DNA of 64,000 nucleotides, taken from positions 14,090,798 to 14,154,797 of the forward strand of contig NC_049914.1 of assembly GCF_001411555.2 (NCBI RefSeq), written 5' to 3'. The notes under the pieces were generated by a model. It did no database searches, had not been told where the DNA came from, and saw nothing but the letters and a program-made list of their open reading frames with translations. Shown here in pieces: positions 11,794-25,560 of the stretch (its first letter is position 1; each line of letters begins with the position of its first letter). This DNA comes from Juglans regia. Taxonomy: Eukaryota; Streptophyta; Magnoliopsida; Fagales; Juglandaceae. The translations under genes and the position numbers were made by a program.

Positions 11794-14001
11794 ATGTGTG
11801 AAGTGACAGAATAGTGTAAGCGTAGTGCAACGGAAGCATGATGGGGGAATGTCACGAAGTGACATGGTTAAACAAGAAATCGTGCTTGTGATGGGTGAGG
11901 AGTTAGTGTAAGAATGGCACAGTGGGAACATGACGAGATGTCACGATGTGACAGGGGTACGTGAGGGACTGTACTCATGATGAGTTAGGAGTTGGCGTAG
12001 AAATGACGTAACAAGATGTCAGATGACATGACAAGGTCAGGATGTAGCTTGGGAGTAGTCTCGAGCTATATGACGTGACGTAAAGTGTAGTTATGAATGG
12101 AGTCTTGTGACGTAAGTATTGGGATGAACTGCAGGAGGGACGGGTAGCATGAAGAGTCATGCTAGCCAGGTTAAGAGAATGTTGGTATCGGAGTATGGGC
12201 TCGTTTACACGAGCAGGTGATCAATGTGTTATATGTTGATCTTAGGTGATAAGGGGGTAGGGTACATGTGCATCTGGTGACACATATGTGCTGGACGGAT
12301 TTACCATATGGAATGGGTAATCTGTCCTAAGCATGGTTACATGGTGCTTGAACCTCATAGTTGGCTTAAAGTTGTGTGGCATGTATGGATGGGAATGAGG
12401 ATTTAGTGTGAGCTAAGATGCATGAAGGTAGTGATGGATGTATTGTTTAGGATTGGGATACTTGACTCCGTCGATTAGAATCATGGGTGAATCATGGGTT
12501 CAGTCTAGTGGAAAGACACTCGAAGTAGAACGTTGAGTTGGAAGAGGTAGTGACCGTAAGTGGTTCCCGAAAGCTTTAACATAGTAAAGGGACATGTAAG
12601 AGCACGAGATAGAAGGAGAGTGTTTCAAGTTAAGTGTAGTTCCATTCTAAGTTTAGTTGCTTATGCTCTAGATAGAGAATAACGCTAAGGTTATGTGTAT
12701 GCATGTAGGTTGTCATCTGACATGCACATGAATGGACTACATGAAATGAGTATAGCATGGAGTCCAGGTAAGTATTATGTTCATACTCTTCTAGAGTTTT
12801 CTAAAAGGTATGAAATGGAAAATGAAATGCTTTCTCTTTATGATGCTTTACGAAACAAAAGGAAACGATGTTTTATGAAAAGCATGCTAAGTGTTCAAAG
12901 GTATACATATGTATCGCCCCTTTTTGGTAGCCCCTTTTTATGCAACCAAAGTATTAATTGTATGCATGTGAATGGATGACTATACGCAGTATCTATTGTT
13001 TGTATTTTCATGAAAGGAGATGTGAGGTTTATGCCTTGTGCTTTAAGGGATGCTTTAAATGACACAAAGAAAGTGTTTTAAACGTCCCTATGAACCGTTG
13101 TTAAAATGTCCCTATGAACTGATGCCTTATGGATACCATGAAAGATGATGTTTAAACTCATCTTTTTAAATGACTTTTTTCCATGAATAAACTATTAAAT
13201 GGAAAGTACTGAAAAGGAAATGACTGAACTGAAAGAAATGACTAAATGTTTAATATATGAAAACACATAACAGCCATGACTGAATGAATGATGGTACCTA
13301 AGGACTGGGCAGATTGCAATGCCAGGTAAGTAGTATTGGTAGTGCACCCTGTGCTGCCCCTGACTTAAAGGGATTCCCAACCCGTGGCCACGGGCGGAAT
13401 CCAGGTCCAAAGGAAGACCGCTAACCCCAACACATAGGATGTAACAGTGTGTATCGACCAAAGAAAATGATAAGCAAGAATATATGAATGCATCAAACTC
13501 TTTGAGAAATGAAGGCACTGATGGGATAAACATTTCATGAAAAGAAAACCCATTTTTAAAGAAAAACCCCGCCTAGTGATGTTTTCAAAATGAATGCATG
13601 TCTCATGTACGTATAGTATGTATGGAGTGATGAATGCATGAATGAAAACCTATGTTAGTATATTTTAACTGTATGAAGTCATGCTTACTGAGTCATCGAC
13701 TCATTTTTTTTATGTTTCCCCAGGAACTAAATGAGCAGTATATTTAGGAGACACGGCCCAAAGGGAAGAGCACGTAAGTCTAGGCATTAGAGTTTTAATT
13801 GTATGAGAGGCCTTTTTATTTTAAGATTGATGTTTTCCATTGTAAACCTCTTTTATTCTCAAGGAAAATTTTATTTTATAACATAGAGTCTTGCACCTTG
13901 AGTATGGAAGTAAAAAGTTTTAAAACGAACGGTAATTCCCGTCGTCCTTTCTTAAAATCATTTTCTAAATGTCTCATTACAAGGATGGACGTTACAGTTA
14001 C

Positions 14002-17000
14002 CGCTCCATTCTTAAACACTCCAGAGTGGACAGAGGAGTTTCACTAGAATAATTCTCAATTCTACCCTTTGGGGTCGTGAAAAAAATTATTTTTCATGCT
14101 ATGTTGAAAAATGTTTTGCATGATATGTACATATTTAGCAAGCTTTCATGTTAAAATCACATTTATAGATGCAATATGAAAAAGTGGTGAAAATATCACA
14201 TGTCATGTAAATATGCACTCAATGTATCATATAATATGATATTTTATGCTCAAAATGATCATTGAAACATGAATGTGGCATTTATCAATAAATCATAAAT
14301 AACTTATCAATATGTAAGTTAGAGGCCAACTTACAAATTTCCTGAGTTTGAAAAGTCGTAGTGTCTGCAATAAAATTCATAATAAGTTGGGATGAATACT
14401 ACTATGGATGAGGTTCATAAAAAAATGCTTCAAAAATGGGTATTTACAAAATACCCCTAAACTTTCCAAAATTGCCATTAAGGTCCTAAATTTTCACTAT
14501 TTGCAAACAAATCTCAAATTTAACCAAATTTCATGAACCTCATACTTTTGATATTATAAAGCCATCTATACTCTTAGAATTGTAAAATTCAAAGTGAGAC
14601 TAGCTCAAACATTCTCAACCTGTGGCATGCACTCAAGTTGATGCCTAAGTGTGATTTCAACTATTGATCCCTATGAATGCATGCATATGCAATCCTCTTT
14701 AGTAAAACATAATCACTATAGTCCTTAATGATATGATAAAGGCCAATTCTTTGGTGAGCAAGTTCATCCCAATACTAATCATGGCTAAAAACCTTAATCT
14801 TTAATAATACTCCATTAATCAAGTTTGATGCTCTTAGCCTAAATCACCGAGGCATGCTTTCAAAATTCACTCAAAACATGTATTTTCATTCTTATCCCGA
14901 TTATCAGATTTTCTAAATGCTCATTGATCAAATCGAGATGAAAAAAATCAAAACTTCATAAAATAAGCATGATTTAATCAAAATCGTGCATGCTTGATGA
15001 TCAACACAAGGTAGAATTAAAACCTATCATGGCATGCTTCTAATCTCAAAATCAAAAATTCAATAATCATTCTAAGACATTAACAGATCATATCAAAATA
15101 TGCTAAGACATGCCATAGTTAAAATTTTTACTTAAAACAATTTAAACACTTAATCTATCGTTAATGAACCTAGTTTTGAATTAAACATGGTAACCTTATC
15201 TAAACTTAACCAAAACTTATTTTAACACTAAAAAACAATACTTGATATGCAAACTAAGATCTAGGGAAAAAAAACTCATAAATTTTGTGGCCCACTCAAG
15301 CTTCCAACACAAGAACACCAAGAACTTCAAGAACACTCAAGCTCACACACACTTTTCAGTTTTTCTCAAGAACTAAGGGAGAGATGGCTCTCAAATGCTC
15401 AAGAGGAGCTGGAGTTGAGGTGTGGAGGAAATGAGGAGGTTAAGGGTATTTTTATAGGCAGCCAAAGGGGAGGAGACGTTCGCCTAAACCCTTGGGATTG
15501 GGTGGTTTGGGTGGTGGTGTAAGGTGTTGAAATTTTAGATTGCCTTCATCAGCTTGTGTCATCTTGTGCAGAGGTAATAGTGGCCTAAAATCACCATGAC
15601 CTCATCAATTCAGGTGCTACATTGAGCCTAGAGAAGCTGGTCTGATTGTGGTGCAGAAAAAAAAAATCAAACTAACATCATACATGGACAGATGGGTTCA
15701 ATGGGTGGTTTTCCTTGGGCAGATTTTGGTCTGTGTTTTCTTTAGCTTGGAAAAATGAGTCAATCTCATGATTTTCATGAGGACCTCTTGGGGATTGGGT
15801 GGTGATGGAAGTGGTGTGGGGTGGTGGTTCAAAAAGGCACAAAAAGATTAGGCCTAAGGGCAAAACAGTCCATGCACACAAAGGGCACACATGTGTGCCA
15901 ATTGGTGTAGTTTGGGGTTTGATATGTCATTTCTTCTAATGACACGTGTGGAGGTTTATATAGGGTCTTAATATGATATAAGAATGATGTAATTGAATAA
16001 TGAAACAATAAAATTTCAGATAAAAAAGGCTAAAAATATTAAGAAATAAAATTAAGCTTTAAAACATGGTTTAAAGATTACTAATCAAGGGTAAGTTAAT
16101 TAATGGTCTTAACCCAATTTCAAAACTTAATTTGGATACTTAGGGTATGACATGGGCTAGAGGAAACCCATGGTATGGCGTATTGAGCTTTCAAATTGAA
16201 GAGTGAAATAGAACCCATGTTTTAAAGGGCCATGAGTGTGGGTCAATGGCCCAAGGGCTTTTGGGTTTGAGTGAATGGGGGCCTTGTTTCCCGATTTTGA
16301 AAGATTAAAAGAGACCTCAAGATCCACAAAGATGGGACTTGAAAGGCTCACCTTGACATAGTTGGGCCATAGGTCAAATCTATACCGTACTTGGCCCAAA
16401 AGGCCTTATACCTTCCTCATACTTGGGCCAAGGCTATCCTACCAAGTCTTGCACTCCTATGAGGCTTGTTTTAGGGCTTCTAAGGATTGTCCCATAAATT
16501 TCCTAAGGTTCTAAAGGCCTTAATAGGATTACTAATGGGTTTGTTTCTCTAATCTTTCATACTTAATAAGTTGGGCCTAATACCTTCATTGTTACTAAGT
16601 TAGGCCTAATGGCCTTATGTCCTTTTCATTGGGCCTATTTTCTAGTATCCTCCAAGAAAAGCTTAAAACTTTATATCTCCCAAGTTGGGCCTAAGGCTTT
16701 TTAACATCTTAACCTTAGTCCATCACATCCTTAGTGCATTAGAGCCCTAAAGTCTTATATCCATCAAGTGGGGCCTAAAGTCTTATTGTCTCTCCTAAGC
16801 CTTTATTCCCCAAAAAACTTGGGCCATTCGTAAACCACTCTTTGGGCCTTCTCCAATTCCATCAAATATTTAACCCAAATTGTTTAGCCCATTAATGTGG
16901 CAATCATCCAATATACCATGTGTCATTCCTTTATGGGCTCTTGGTTTCTTATCCTCAAAATTAATAAAGCACTAAAAATTCTCCAAAATAATATTACTAA

Positions 17001-17207
17001 TCAATCAAGCTCCAAAAATTTCTTGTTCCTCAAAATCTATTTTGCACTAGAATCTTCTACTAATTTCTCTAAACCCAAAGTATACGGTCCTCTTGCCAAC
17101 TCAAATATCCTAAATTGTTCTTATTCTATAATAGCTCAACTCTTAATCAACTAGGATTAAAACTACTAAGGTCAAGGCCTAAGGAGCTTTTAAGACAGGG
17201 TATTACA
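14002..17207 (-). repeat. Right part of the outer LTR-type insertion; no gene
   Basis: AT-rich sequence followed by a segment rich in GGGCCT/GGCCC words (16150-17160), typical of LTR ends here. A second LTR-like terminus, TGTCATACCC on the minus strand at about 16152, suggests another old LTR edge whose partner I could not find. The A-run at 15658-15666 and the scattered short frames have no recognisable product. Confidence 0.4.
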
Positions 17208-19239
17208 ATAACAATCATACATGTAATGACATGGCATAACATGGCATATATGATAAGATAAGTACATAAACAATAGTTCTATTACCCATCATACATACAT
17301 AGTAAACAGATAGTAAGTTAGAAACTAACTTATAGTGATTATCGTATTTACGGGTAAAAGCACGAAATATGAAAAATTGTAAGTAGGGATTCAAAATGTT
17401 AGAAACTTTATTACTAATAACTTAGTAACATGAAAAATGCTAACTTAGAGTAAACTGACCATTTTACCCCTAACTTAAAGGATTTGACATTCTAACTCCA
17501 AAAATTACCAAAAGTTACATTACTCATGTAAATTTTGTCCTAAACTCTAATAGCTAATTAGAAAATTTTAAAACAAATCATAACCATGAGAAACATACTA
17601 TGTCGAAACACCATTAGGCCATTTCACTTTGATTTTTATTAATTTTATCCATTATCAATACTCATACTTAAACCAAAATTTGCAACATAGATCATCACAT
17701 ACTTACTTAGAATTATGCTTAAAACAACCAATAAAAATTGACTTCACATAAACACAACTTTTTAGTAAAAAGAACCAAACTTTTTAACTAAAACACAAAC
17801 TATTGAATCTCAAGGTTTTGACTCTTTTTAAAACATCTCCACAAACTCCCAAAATTCAAAAATCTCTCCTAACATGTCCATAACACACTCATAAGAACTA
17901 ACATGCTTTGAATCATTAAGTAGAAATCACCAAAAGTCACAAAAATCCAACTTGAAGCACAAGGCTTCAACACTCCATCAAAACATAATTTTCTCAAGTT
18001 TAGTTTCGATCAAACCACTTGATTCGAGACATCAAATGGTTTAAAAATATGTTTTAAAGTAGATCCAAGCATTAAAATTAAAATCATGCTGCCAAAAGTA
18101 AACCAAAACGTGGATTTATCCAAAAACCTCACATTTTTTACTAAACTGAGTATCCTCATGCATAAAAGTCATATATTTACAATTCAACACTTAAAATCTT
18201 CAAACCAAAATCCTAACATGTAGAGCAAAGGCTTAGGATTATCAAACAAAAATATCAAAGTCATTGGAGTAAGATCAAAACACAAAAGATCCAAGCTTTC
18301 ATAGAAGATAAACTGTTTTACTTCTTCCAGTTTCTAACTTTCTAGATCTAAGAAGATCTTTCATCAAAAGCTTATAACATGCAACGAATACTTAACAAAA
18401 GTTTATATAAACATGTTAACTACACTGCATAAAATTTTCAGACCAAGAGCTGTCTATTAGCTTGGTAAAAAAACTTCAAAATATAACATACTATCCAATT
18501 TATCACCCAGAATGACCTTTTCATGGTTAAAACAACTTTTTACCAAACTGATGGCCATGAAATAAAACAAAAAGGTACCCACAAAAACTAGACATAAAGT
18601 GGAAAAACTTTTGTGAATGAGTCATTGTGAGAAAATACATACAAGGGTTTAAAAAAGGGTAATAAAAAAAAGGCTCAGAAAATTGCCTATGAGATTTCTA
18701 AGTTTCTTTCTAAGAAACATGTGTGGGAAAAGGGATGAAATGAGAGGGGAATGGTCTGCACACCTCTTACACATTCTGAAAGGTCGAGGGAGGGCTTGAG
18801 TGACACTTGAGTGATGGTGTGTCAGCCCAAAACAATGGGCAAAAGTAGCCCACGGTATTGCTCCCTAGAGTTGTCGTTTTGGACTTGGTGAGCGAGGTAG
18901 CTTTGGCCTTCCAATCAAGTACAACTTGGGCGTATTTTGGGTAGAGTTTGGTCAGCCATAGATGGTGGAAAAAATTCCTCCATAAGCCTTGCAAAGGTGG
19001 TCCAACGTCTTGGGCCTTAACCGAATGGGCCTCAATTTAGGGTTTAAAGGGGATTTGGCTAGGGTTTGGTTTGCTATCAAACTCAAATCCAACGTCTAAG
19101 GCTTAAAAGGTTGAATAATGATGTCATAACATGAATTTTACTACCTAGTAGCATGTGGAAGTGATTTAATGAAGTGATTAAACACTAAACTAGAAACTGG
19201 ATCCACTTAGGGTTTGGAAACAAGTTTGAGGTTTGGGGT
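17208..19239. repeat. Degenerate LTR-like sequence hosting the second solo LTR
   Basis: It contains TAAGTTAGAAACTAACTTA (17313), matched by related words at about 14307 and 22312, so three related LTR-like segments are present. No coding remnant is seen. It is interrupted at 19235 and continues at 21989. Confidence 0.45.
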
Positions 19240-20845
19240 TGTGACGCCCCGTTCCCAGAGGTCCAGAGAGTTAACTCTTAATACCTAAAATCAACTTAAA
19301 TAATACAACTATAAAATCCAAAAAATCCCATAAAATATTAATCCATTTAATCAATCCAAATATCTAAGTTCCTCAATGGAGACAATAAAGAAAATCTCAA
19401 TAACATAAATTAAAAGCTCTCCAAAACTCGAAATTATCCTTAACTCATCAAATCAAAATACCTGAAAAATAAAATCAGTTTACTAACTACGACTCTCAAA
19501 TAAGCACTTGTACCCTCAAGCACTTATTCCACTTTGATCATCATAACTTGCTAAAACTTCCTACTCCAGCTGAACCATCAAAATTATCTGAAAAATATAT
19601 GGAGATAAGGGGTGAGTTATCAACAACTCAGTAAACAGAGAACATATACCAGTGTGTAAACATGAGCATTTACAGAAATCAGAATGCAGAACAAAACATT
19701 TTCATTTTCAGAGTGCGGAAGCAAAACATGTTATCAAAATATCAGAGTGAAGATTTAGAAATAATTTCATTCAAAAATATTCTTTGGCATAGAATAAATG
19801 ATGATCATCATCATCAGAACATCGTATCAGAACAAAAGCCATGTATAACCCCGTGGGCCGTATACACTATTATTACCCATGGTTGGGCTGTATCCACTAT
19901 TATAACCAGTGGCAGAGTCGTAACTGAACAGAGTGGAAACATAATCAAATTCAGAATCAAAGAGTCATGCCAAAGGTTTTCAGAAATTACATCTTATCCA
20001 AACAGAGTACTGAACAAAATTATATCATCTTCGCAATCAAAGAAGATCTAAAGCATATTTACATAATTATGCACAAATTTTCATATTCGCTCTTTTTGCA
20101 TAAATCAGAAATAGAGTGTCAAAAATAAGCTCATGCCTACACCAGTCATGATGGAAAATACTTTCTTCTTAAACAGAATCTCATGAATAATGCAAAACAA
20201 ATAATTGAGGTAGCTCAAATTTCTTTTCATAACGAAATATGTATATTTTTCAAAAAGTCAACCTCAGCTCATTTTATTTTAATGCAAACTCTAGCATAGG
20301 AACCCCACTTACCTGGACTTAGCTTTTTTGAAATTTCCTTCAAAATGTCGAACAATAATTAATCGTCACCTATAAAATAATCACGTAATTCTCATAAATT
20401 TCCAATTAATCTCATATTTCGATATTTAATCCTAAGCTTCTAAAATAACCTATTTAATTCCTCAAAACCTAAAATTCTCATAATTTCCAAAATACCCTCA
20501 TTTTCCCAAAACCATCAATATCCACTTAATCGAATTCGTACCGAATAAGAATTTAATCAAACAAGTATTAAAATAAATATAAAACTCAATAAAAATTAAT
20601 ATTCAAAATATTTAAAATACCAGCAACATTTTATAAATAAAAAAGAATACATTGGTTACTAAAATTTCCATAAAATAAGTCATGAAAAACTCATCTCTTA
20701 AAAAAATAGGTTTACTTCCTTTAATTAAAAATATTATTAAAATACAAATATAATATTTATTGAAACTTAAAGCAAAACTCATTTAAACATAAACCCCAAA
20801 AAAAATAAAACTTCTCACCCGAAAACATTAGGTTAAACCTACCTT

Positions 20846-20900
<55 letters not shown>

Positions 20901-21983
20901 GTCAAAACTAGTAAGTACCCAACCTAGGTTAAAACTTTCCATATATATAATATATATAAAGTACGTATATATAACTTATAAGCATATACCAGACAATTAA
21001 CACACGGGATTAACACATATGCGATGGCGGGAACTTACCCAAGGGAAACTGAGGCATGCGTCGAGGAGTGAGGTGCAACTAGGCTGGCTGGAGGGACAGT
21101 GGTGGCGCGGCTAAGGAGCAGGAGTGCGGCGAAGATGTCGTCGAGTTGGGCTGAGCACTAGAGAAAGAAAGAGAGAGAGCAACCGAGAGGGAGTGAGAGA
21201 GTGTTGAGAGAGAATGAGAGAGTGATAAGCAAAAGAGAAAGTGATGGGGGAACAGAGAGAGGGTGATCACGGCATTAGGAAGAAGATAATGCCGAGAAGA
21301 AGAGAGGTTGTACAGTGGCGACGCGTGGTGGCTCCGGATGAGAAATAACACTGAGCTGTTGATGCTCTGTTTTCAGGAGCTAAAACAGAGTATGTTGTGT
21401 GTTCCTCCTTCAACGGCTGGGCGACGGTGGTTGGCTTTCTGTGGTGGTGAGGACGGCTGGGGGGGTGGTGCGCTGTTGCACAGAGGAGTTGCTGTCTGTG
21501 AGATCGTGTGGCAGGGTAGCGGCGTTACGGAGAATCAACCCGTGTTGCGCTACGGGCTTGGCCAGTGATTGGGTGTCGCACGGCTGCGCTGAGGAGAAGG
21601 TCTCATAGTGAGGAAAAGAAGTGGCTATGGTGAGGCTTTCGGCCTTGGGTGATGGTCGTTTACGGTGGAAGTGGGTTGTTGTTTGTGTGGGAAGGAGTTG
21701 CTAGCGGCGGCAGAGAACGTAACGAAGGCGTTCTCTATGCATGGCTATTGTGTGCGTATAAATATGATGCGAAAAGCCTAGAGATAAGAGAGACGTGTGT
21801 GCGGATGAAAGGCTTAGTCATATGTGTGCATGCATGCTGTGGACGAGAGGAAGACCTAGGGGGAAAAAGAAAATAGACGGAAAGAATAAAATGTGTGGAA
21901 GTTAACATGTGAAAAATAAAATAAAATAGAATAAACTAAAACAAAATAAAAAAAATTGAGCTTGAATGGGTCTGGGTGTTACA
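19240..21983 (-). mobile_element. Second solo LTR of the same family (2.7 kb) with TSD GGGGT
   Basis: It starts TGTGACGCCCCGTTCCC and ends GGTCTGGGTGTTACA, with TSD GGGGT at 19235-19239 and 21984-21988. It shares the order of 6469-9565: the TTAACTCTTAATACCT start region, GGGGTGAGTTATCAACAACTC, an A-rich region, a TA microsatellite, and a GC-rich block (21000-21860). The two copies diverge mostly in the GC-rich block. Confidence 0.85.
20849..20897. repeat. (TA)n microsatellite in the second solo LTR
   Basis: About 24 TA units. The same site in the first solo LTR (8195-8216) has about 11 units, so the run grew or shrank after the copies separated. Confidence 0.9.
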
Positions 21984-21988
21984 GGGGT

Positions 21989-24900
21989 AACTGTTTAGGG
22001 TTTCATTTTCAACCAAACTTTTGGGATTTCAATTGGATTCCAAGTATTTGGGATTTCACTAGGATTGAAACCCTCTTCGATTTGGCATAATTTGCATAAT
22101 TTGGGACACCTTGATTTCCTTTACATTTTCATCTCATGGTTCCTCTTGTTTCCAAGTATCCAATACTATTCACCAAATGTGGCTAAGATCTTGTCAAGTG
22201 TCCAAATAAAACTTCTCTAATCTAATTTGGACATTCCACACTGTGATTTTGAAAACACTATACTTGGTGCTACTACCGAGGTTATAAAGTCATATAAATA
22301 TTATCTAAAAGTAAGTTAGAAACCAACTTACAAACTTCTTGAGATATAGAGGTGTGGTGGCTAAAACAAAAGATATATTCAAGGTTAGCACTATGATAGT
22401 TACTAAAACTATACACTTCATTGTTTGGCATTGTGACTTTTGCTAAATTTCATCAACTATGCAACTCCATAACTTCAATTTCCTATATAACTCTCACATC
22501 TCTTGAATCAAGTGTTTTCCATGAAAGTTCTTACCTAAGCCATGGCATGTGATCATGAAGAAATCAATATCAATTGTTTATGCTATCACTTATAATGCTT
22601 CTTATTACACTAATGCTAAATATTTCAACTCAAGTTCTTCATGCAATACTTTAATTTATACCTCAACATGATAAAAACGTGTTCATAAGTGACTTAGCCA
22701 AAACATCAATTCTTGAATCACTAGTAGCCCAAAGCATGCTTGATGATCAGCCTAGGATATTAATTCAATTTCTAGCATGGTATGTCATAACCAACATTCA
22801 TTTTGATGTTTATGACCTCGTATCATGATCAAGGCCTAACCTGAGCATGCATACCCATTATTTTCTGATATAAACCCTCATGGCATCACAAACTCATGCT
22901 TAACATGTTCATTCATCACTTCATCAAACATTGAGATAGACTACTTACCACTTTGAGCTTTCCCTCCAAGTTTTGGAACCTCTTCTCTATATCACTCAAA
23001 TTCTCTTGCCTGTAGTGTGGAGTGAAATAGGGCACGAGGGGTGCTATTTATAGGCTTCATTTAAATAAGGGGATCTTTCAAGAAGCAACACAAACCATAC
23101 GTTACCCGACAACTTACCCCTAAGCTTACCATGGTGAGTTCGACTAAGGGTTATGATGATCTTCCCTCTTTGTTCTTTTGCGTCAGCTATGGAATCTTAT
23201 GTCTACCCTTGGGTAAAGTCATTTATGAGTTTGTGGGGCATGGGGTGCAAGAACTTTTGAGTGTTTTAACAAGTTCCCATCAACTTAGTTTGATCTTGAT
23301 TGGATCCTTTCTCCTCTTCAAAACCATTGCCTAAAACCACTAGTTTCCTTTAGCTAGTTCAGTTCTAAGGCCCTGGTAGGTGTACAAATTCCTTTCTTGT
23401 GTAAGGAAGAGACGAGAGAAAGGGACACGTCTCCATGGTGAAAGAGATGAAAGAGAGGTGAGGGTGTTGTTGATAGCCGAGAAGAGCCATTTGGCTTCTT
23501 CAAATCGTCATTCAATTTTTTCTTCAATTCTTGGAGTCATTCAAAGGTTTAGGTGTCAAGTGATGGCTGAATGCGATGGTTTCTTCAACCTTGCTTGGGA
23601 ATCGAGAAGATGGTGTAGGAATAGGAGGTAGTTTGTAAGAATTCTCATCATGGTGCTCAACTAGAAGCTAGGTGCTATTGTTCCCTTTTTATATGTAGCC
23701 TAGGTCTTAATGCTAGGTCTGGTTTTTCCTCTTCAATGTCCTCAATTAGAGCTGTTCATTTAAGAAGTTTTCCTTCAAACATTGACTCAAACCGATGGCC
23801 TTACTCAATGGATACCCGGTTGCCTTCAATTGATGCTTGGAGTGGGGTGCAAGAGTTTGACATGTTTCTAGGGGTTTTGACATGAGATGGCACTTCTTCC
23901 TTGCTTGAGATAACATGCATGGAGTCCAATTTGAGATGGTGGAGCTTTGGTGTCAAGTGGAAGAAAAAAGAATCAAATTTGATGCTAAGTGTATCAAACA
24001 GTCGAGATAGGGTCTTTTGGCTTCCTTTGTTCTTTTCTTTCAACTTTTGACCAAAGAAAAACTTTGTGAAGTCAAAGGGAGATCTGATCACTTTGAATCT
24101 ACTTTTCTTTTTACTTGGAGACAAAGCTAATGGCCTAAAGGGGTGCTGCCTTTGTTTATTTGGAATGTGTAAGAGGTGTTGGTTTCCAGTTTGAACTCTA
24201 GTGACTTGTACCTCATGTGAAGGTGTAAGAGTGTGTTGTCCCTTTTCCTTTTTCCGTGATTCAAGTTTTCACATTTATTCTGGTGGTGGGGCTAAGCTTA
24301 TTGCACAAGATTCTATTCAAGTTAGACAAGGTACTTGGTGGCATTCGTTGGAAGTACTCGATTTGCACTTGTTGTGGAGTGCTCGGTTTAGACATGTCTC
24401 TATGGCTATGATATGTATTATTACTTAATCTAAGTTTTTATTCAATTAATGCTTAATCTAATTTCAAGAGATCAAGCCTAAAAATTTCAGAATTTTTTTC
24501 CTTAAGGGTCAGTTGAAGTCTAGTGGCCGATTGTTCATCCTATGTGAGTTGACTTGATCTTTGTTTTGGTTTTGTCTTACACTTTCAGAAGTTGTCCCTT
24601 TGAATTTCTGAAATTTAGAACTTGGTAGCAAGTATTCCTTTAGGCGCCACTTAGAGGAGTTGTATTGAACAAAGAGTTAAGTTCCTAAGGTAAAGGGTGA
24701 TAGGCAAGTTTCATAGACTTGGTCTCCAAATTGGGTAAACTTTGGCCTTAAGTTTGATAATTTGGGCTAGACTTTATGCTGGATTTTGGATTTGAGCTTT
24801 TTGAATTGTGCCTTGCGCCTAGAGTTGGGCTTCATATTGGGCCTTGGCCCATTCAGATTTGGGCCTAACTATTTGGGCTTTTAGTGGGCCTCGGATTTGG

Positions 24901-25560
24901 GCCTAAGGTTGTGCTTCCTATTGGGTCGTAGGTCTCTTCAAGTTCAAGCATAATTTTGGGCCTTACTCTTGGGCCCATTCCAAAATCTTTCCTTTGAGAG
25001 TTATATCCTTTATCCTTTTATACTTGAGTCCACTTTCTTTCTAATCTAAGATCCTCAAAATGTTATGGCTTTTGTCTTCAAGCCCATCAACTTGGTAGAT
25101 TTTCTCTTATTACTCCTTATAACTTTCTTTGTCAAAAGAATGCTCTATAGGGGTTCCTGGCGTATGGTTCTAAATGTCTCTTATTCATTACTAAGTTCCC
25201 TGAAATTTTATTATCTGTAGAGTCTCTTAATATAGTTTTTTGTGGATGTCTCAATCTTTGACTTATGTACAAAGATTGCTAGCATCTCAGTGACTCAATT
25301 TGACGATTAGTACTTGGCTAACATAGCTAGAGGCACGTCTAGCTAGAGTCGAGGAAGTGGTAAAATATTTGACCGAGTAGTAATGTATATCTTTTATTTG
25401 CATTTTGTTTTTGTATCGACAATATTTTGTGTTTTGAAAAATTCATTTAATTATGAATCATCTTTTTCTTTTCTAAATTAATTATTGATTTCCATTATAT
25501 ACATTCTTTAACTGCTATTTTTTATATAAATGAAATATTTCTCCATAATTAAGTAAGGTA
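21989..25560. repeat. Degenerate LTR-like sequence, no gene
   Basis: It includes another TAAGTTAGAAACCAACTTAC block (22312) and GGGCCT-rich stretches (24760-25010). Open frames such as 23380-23631 and 23801-24124 (minus) resemble no protein known to me and have no coding-like composition. I read the region as one or two old LTRs of the same broad type. Confidence 0.45.

Larger units (their letters stand above)
1717..13996 (+). mobile_element. Long solo LTR (about 4.2 kb net) with perfect TSD, interrupted by a gypsy element
   Basis: It starts TGTAACACCTCACTCC at 1717 and ends GGACGTTACA at 13996. A perfect 5-bp TSD, GTTAC, occupies 1712-1716 and 13997-14001. Subtracting the nested gypsy element with one TSD copy leaves about 4,230 bases in two parts, 1717-3745 and 11794-13996. 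The left part has a CT-rich then GC-rich block (2240-3230), like the leader region of the other LTRs here. No open frame in it resembles a known protein. The absence of internal coding sequence and the matched TSD indicate a solo LTR left by LTR-LTR recombination. Confidence 0.7.
768..17207 (-). mobile_element. Outer LTR-type insertion (probable solo LTR) hosting further elements
   Basis: The ends are TGTGACGCCCCC at 768 and ...GTATTACA at 17207, an LTR-like TG..CA pair. The flanking bases are GTAAC (763-767) and ATAAC (17208-17212), a 5-bp TSD with one mismatch. Sequence on both outer sides has the same CATGGCATAACATG style, as expected if they were once adjacent. After removal of the nested solo LTR (1717-13996 plus one TSD) about 4.15 kb remains, with no coding remnant seen. 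The right end read on the minus strand starts TGTAATACCC, a common plant LTR start, hence the strand. The two halves have not been aligned to an intact relative. Confidence 0.45.

Noticed and set aside
768..16152. Alternative right edge of the outer insertion at TATGACA
   Set aside because: The following bases TGGGC do not match GTAAC; the edge at 17207 gives a near-perfect TSD and rejoined repeat words.
20757..20942. Frame with a long (YI)n stretch
   Set aside because: Translation of a (TA)n microsatellite.
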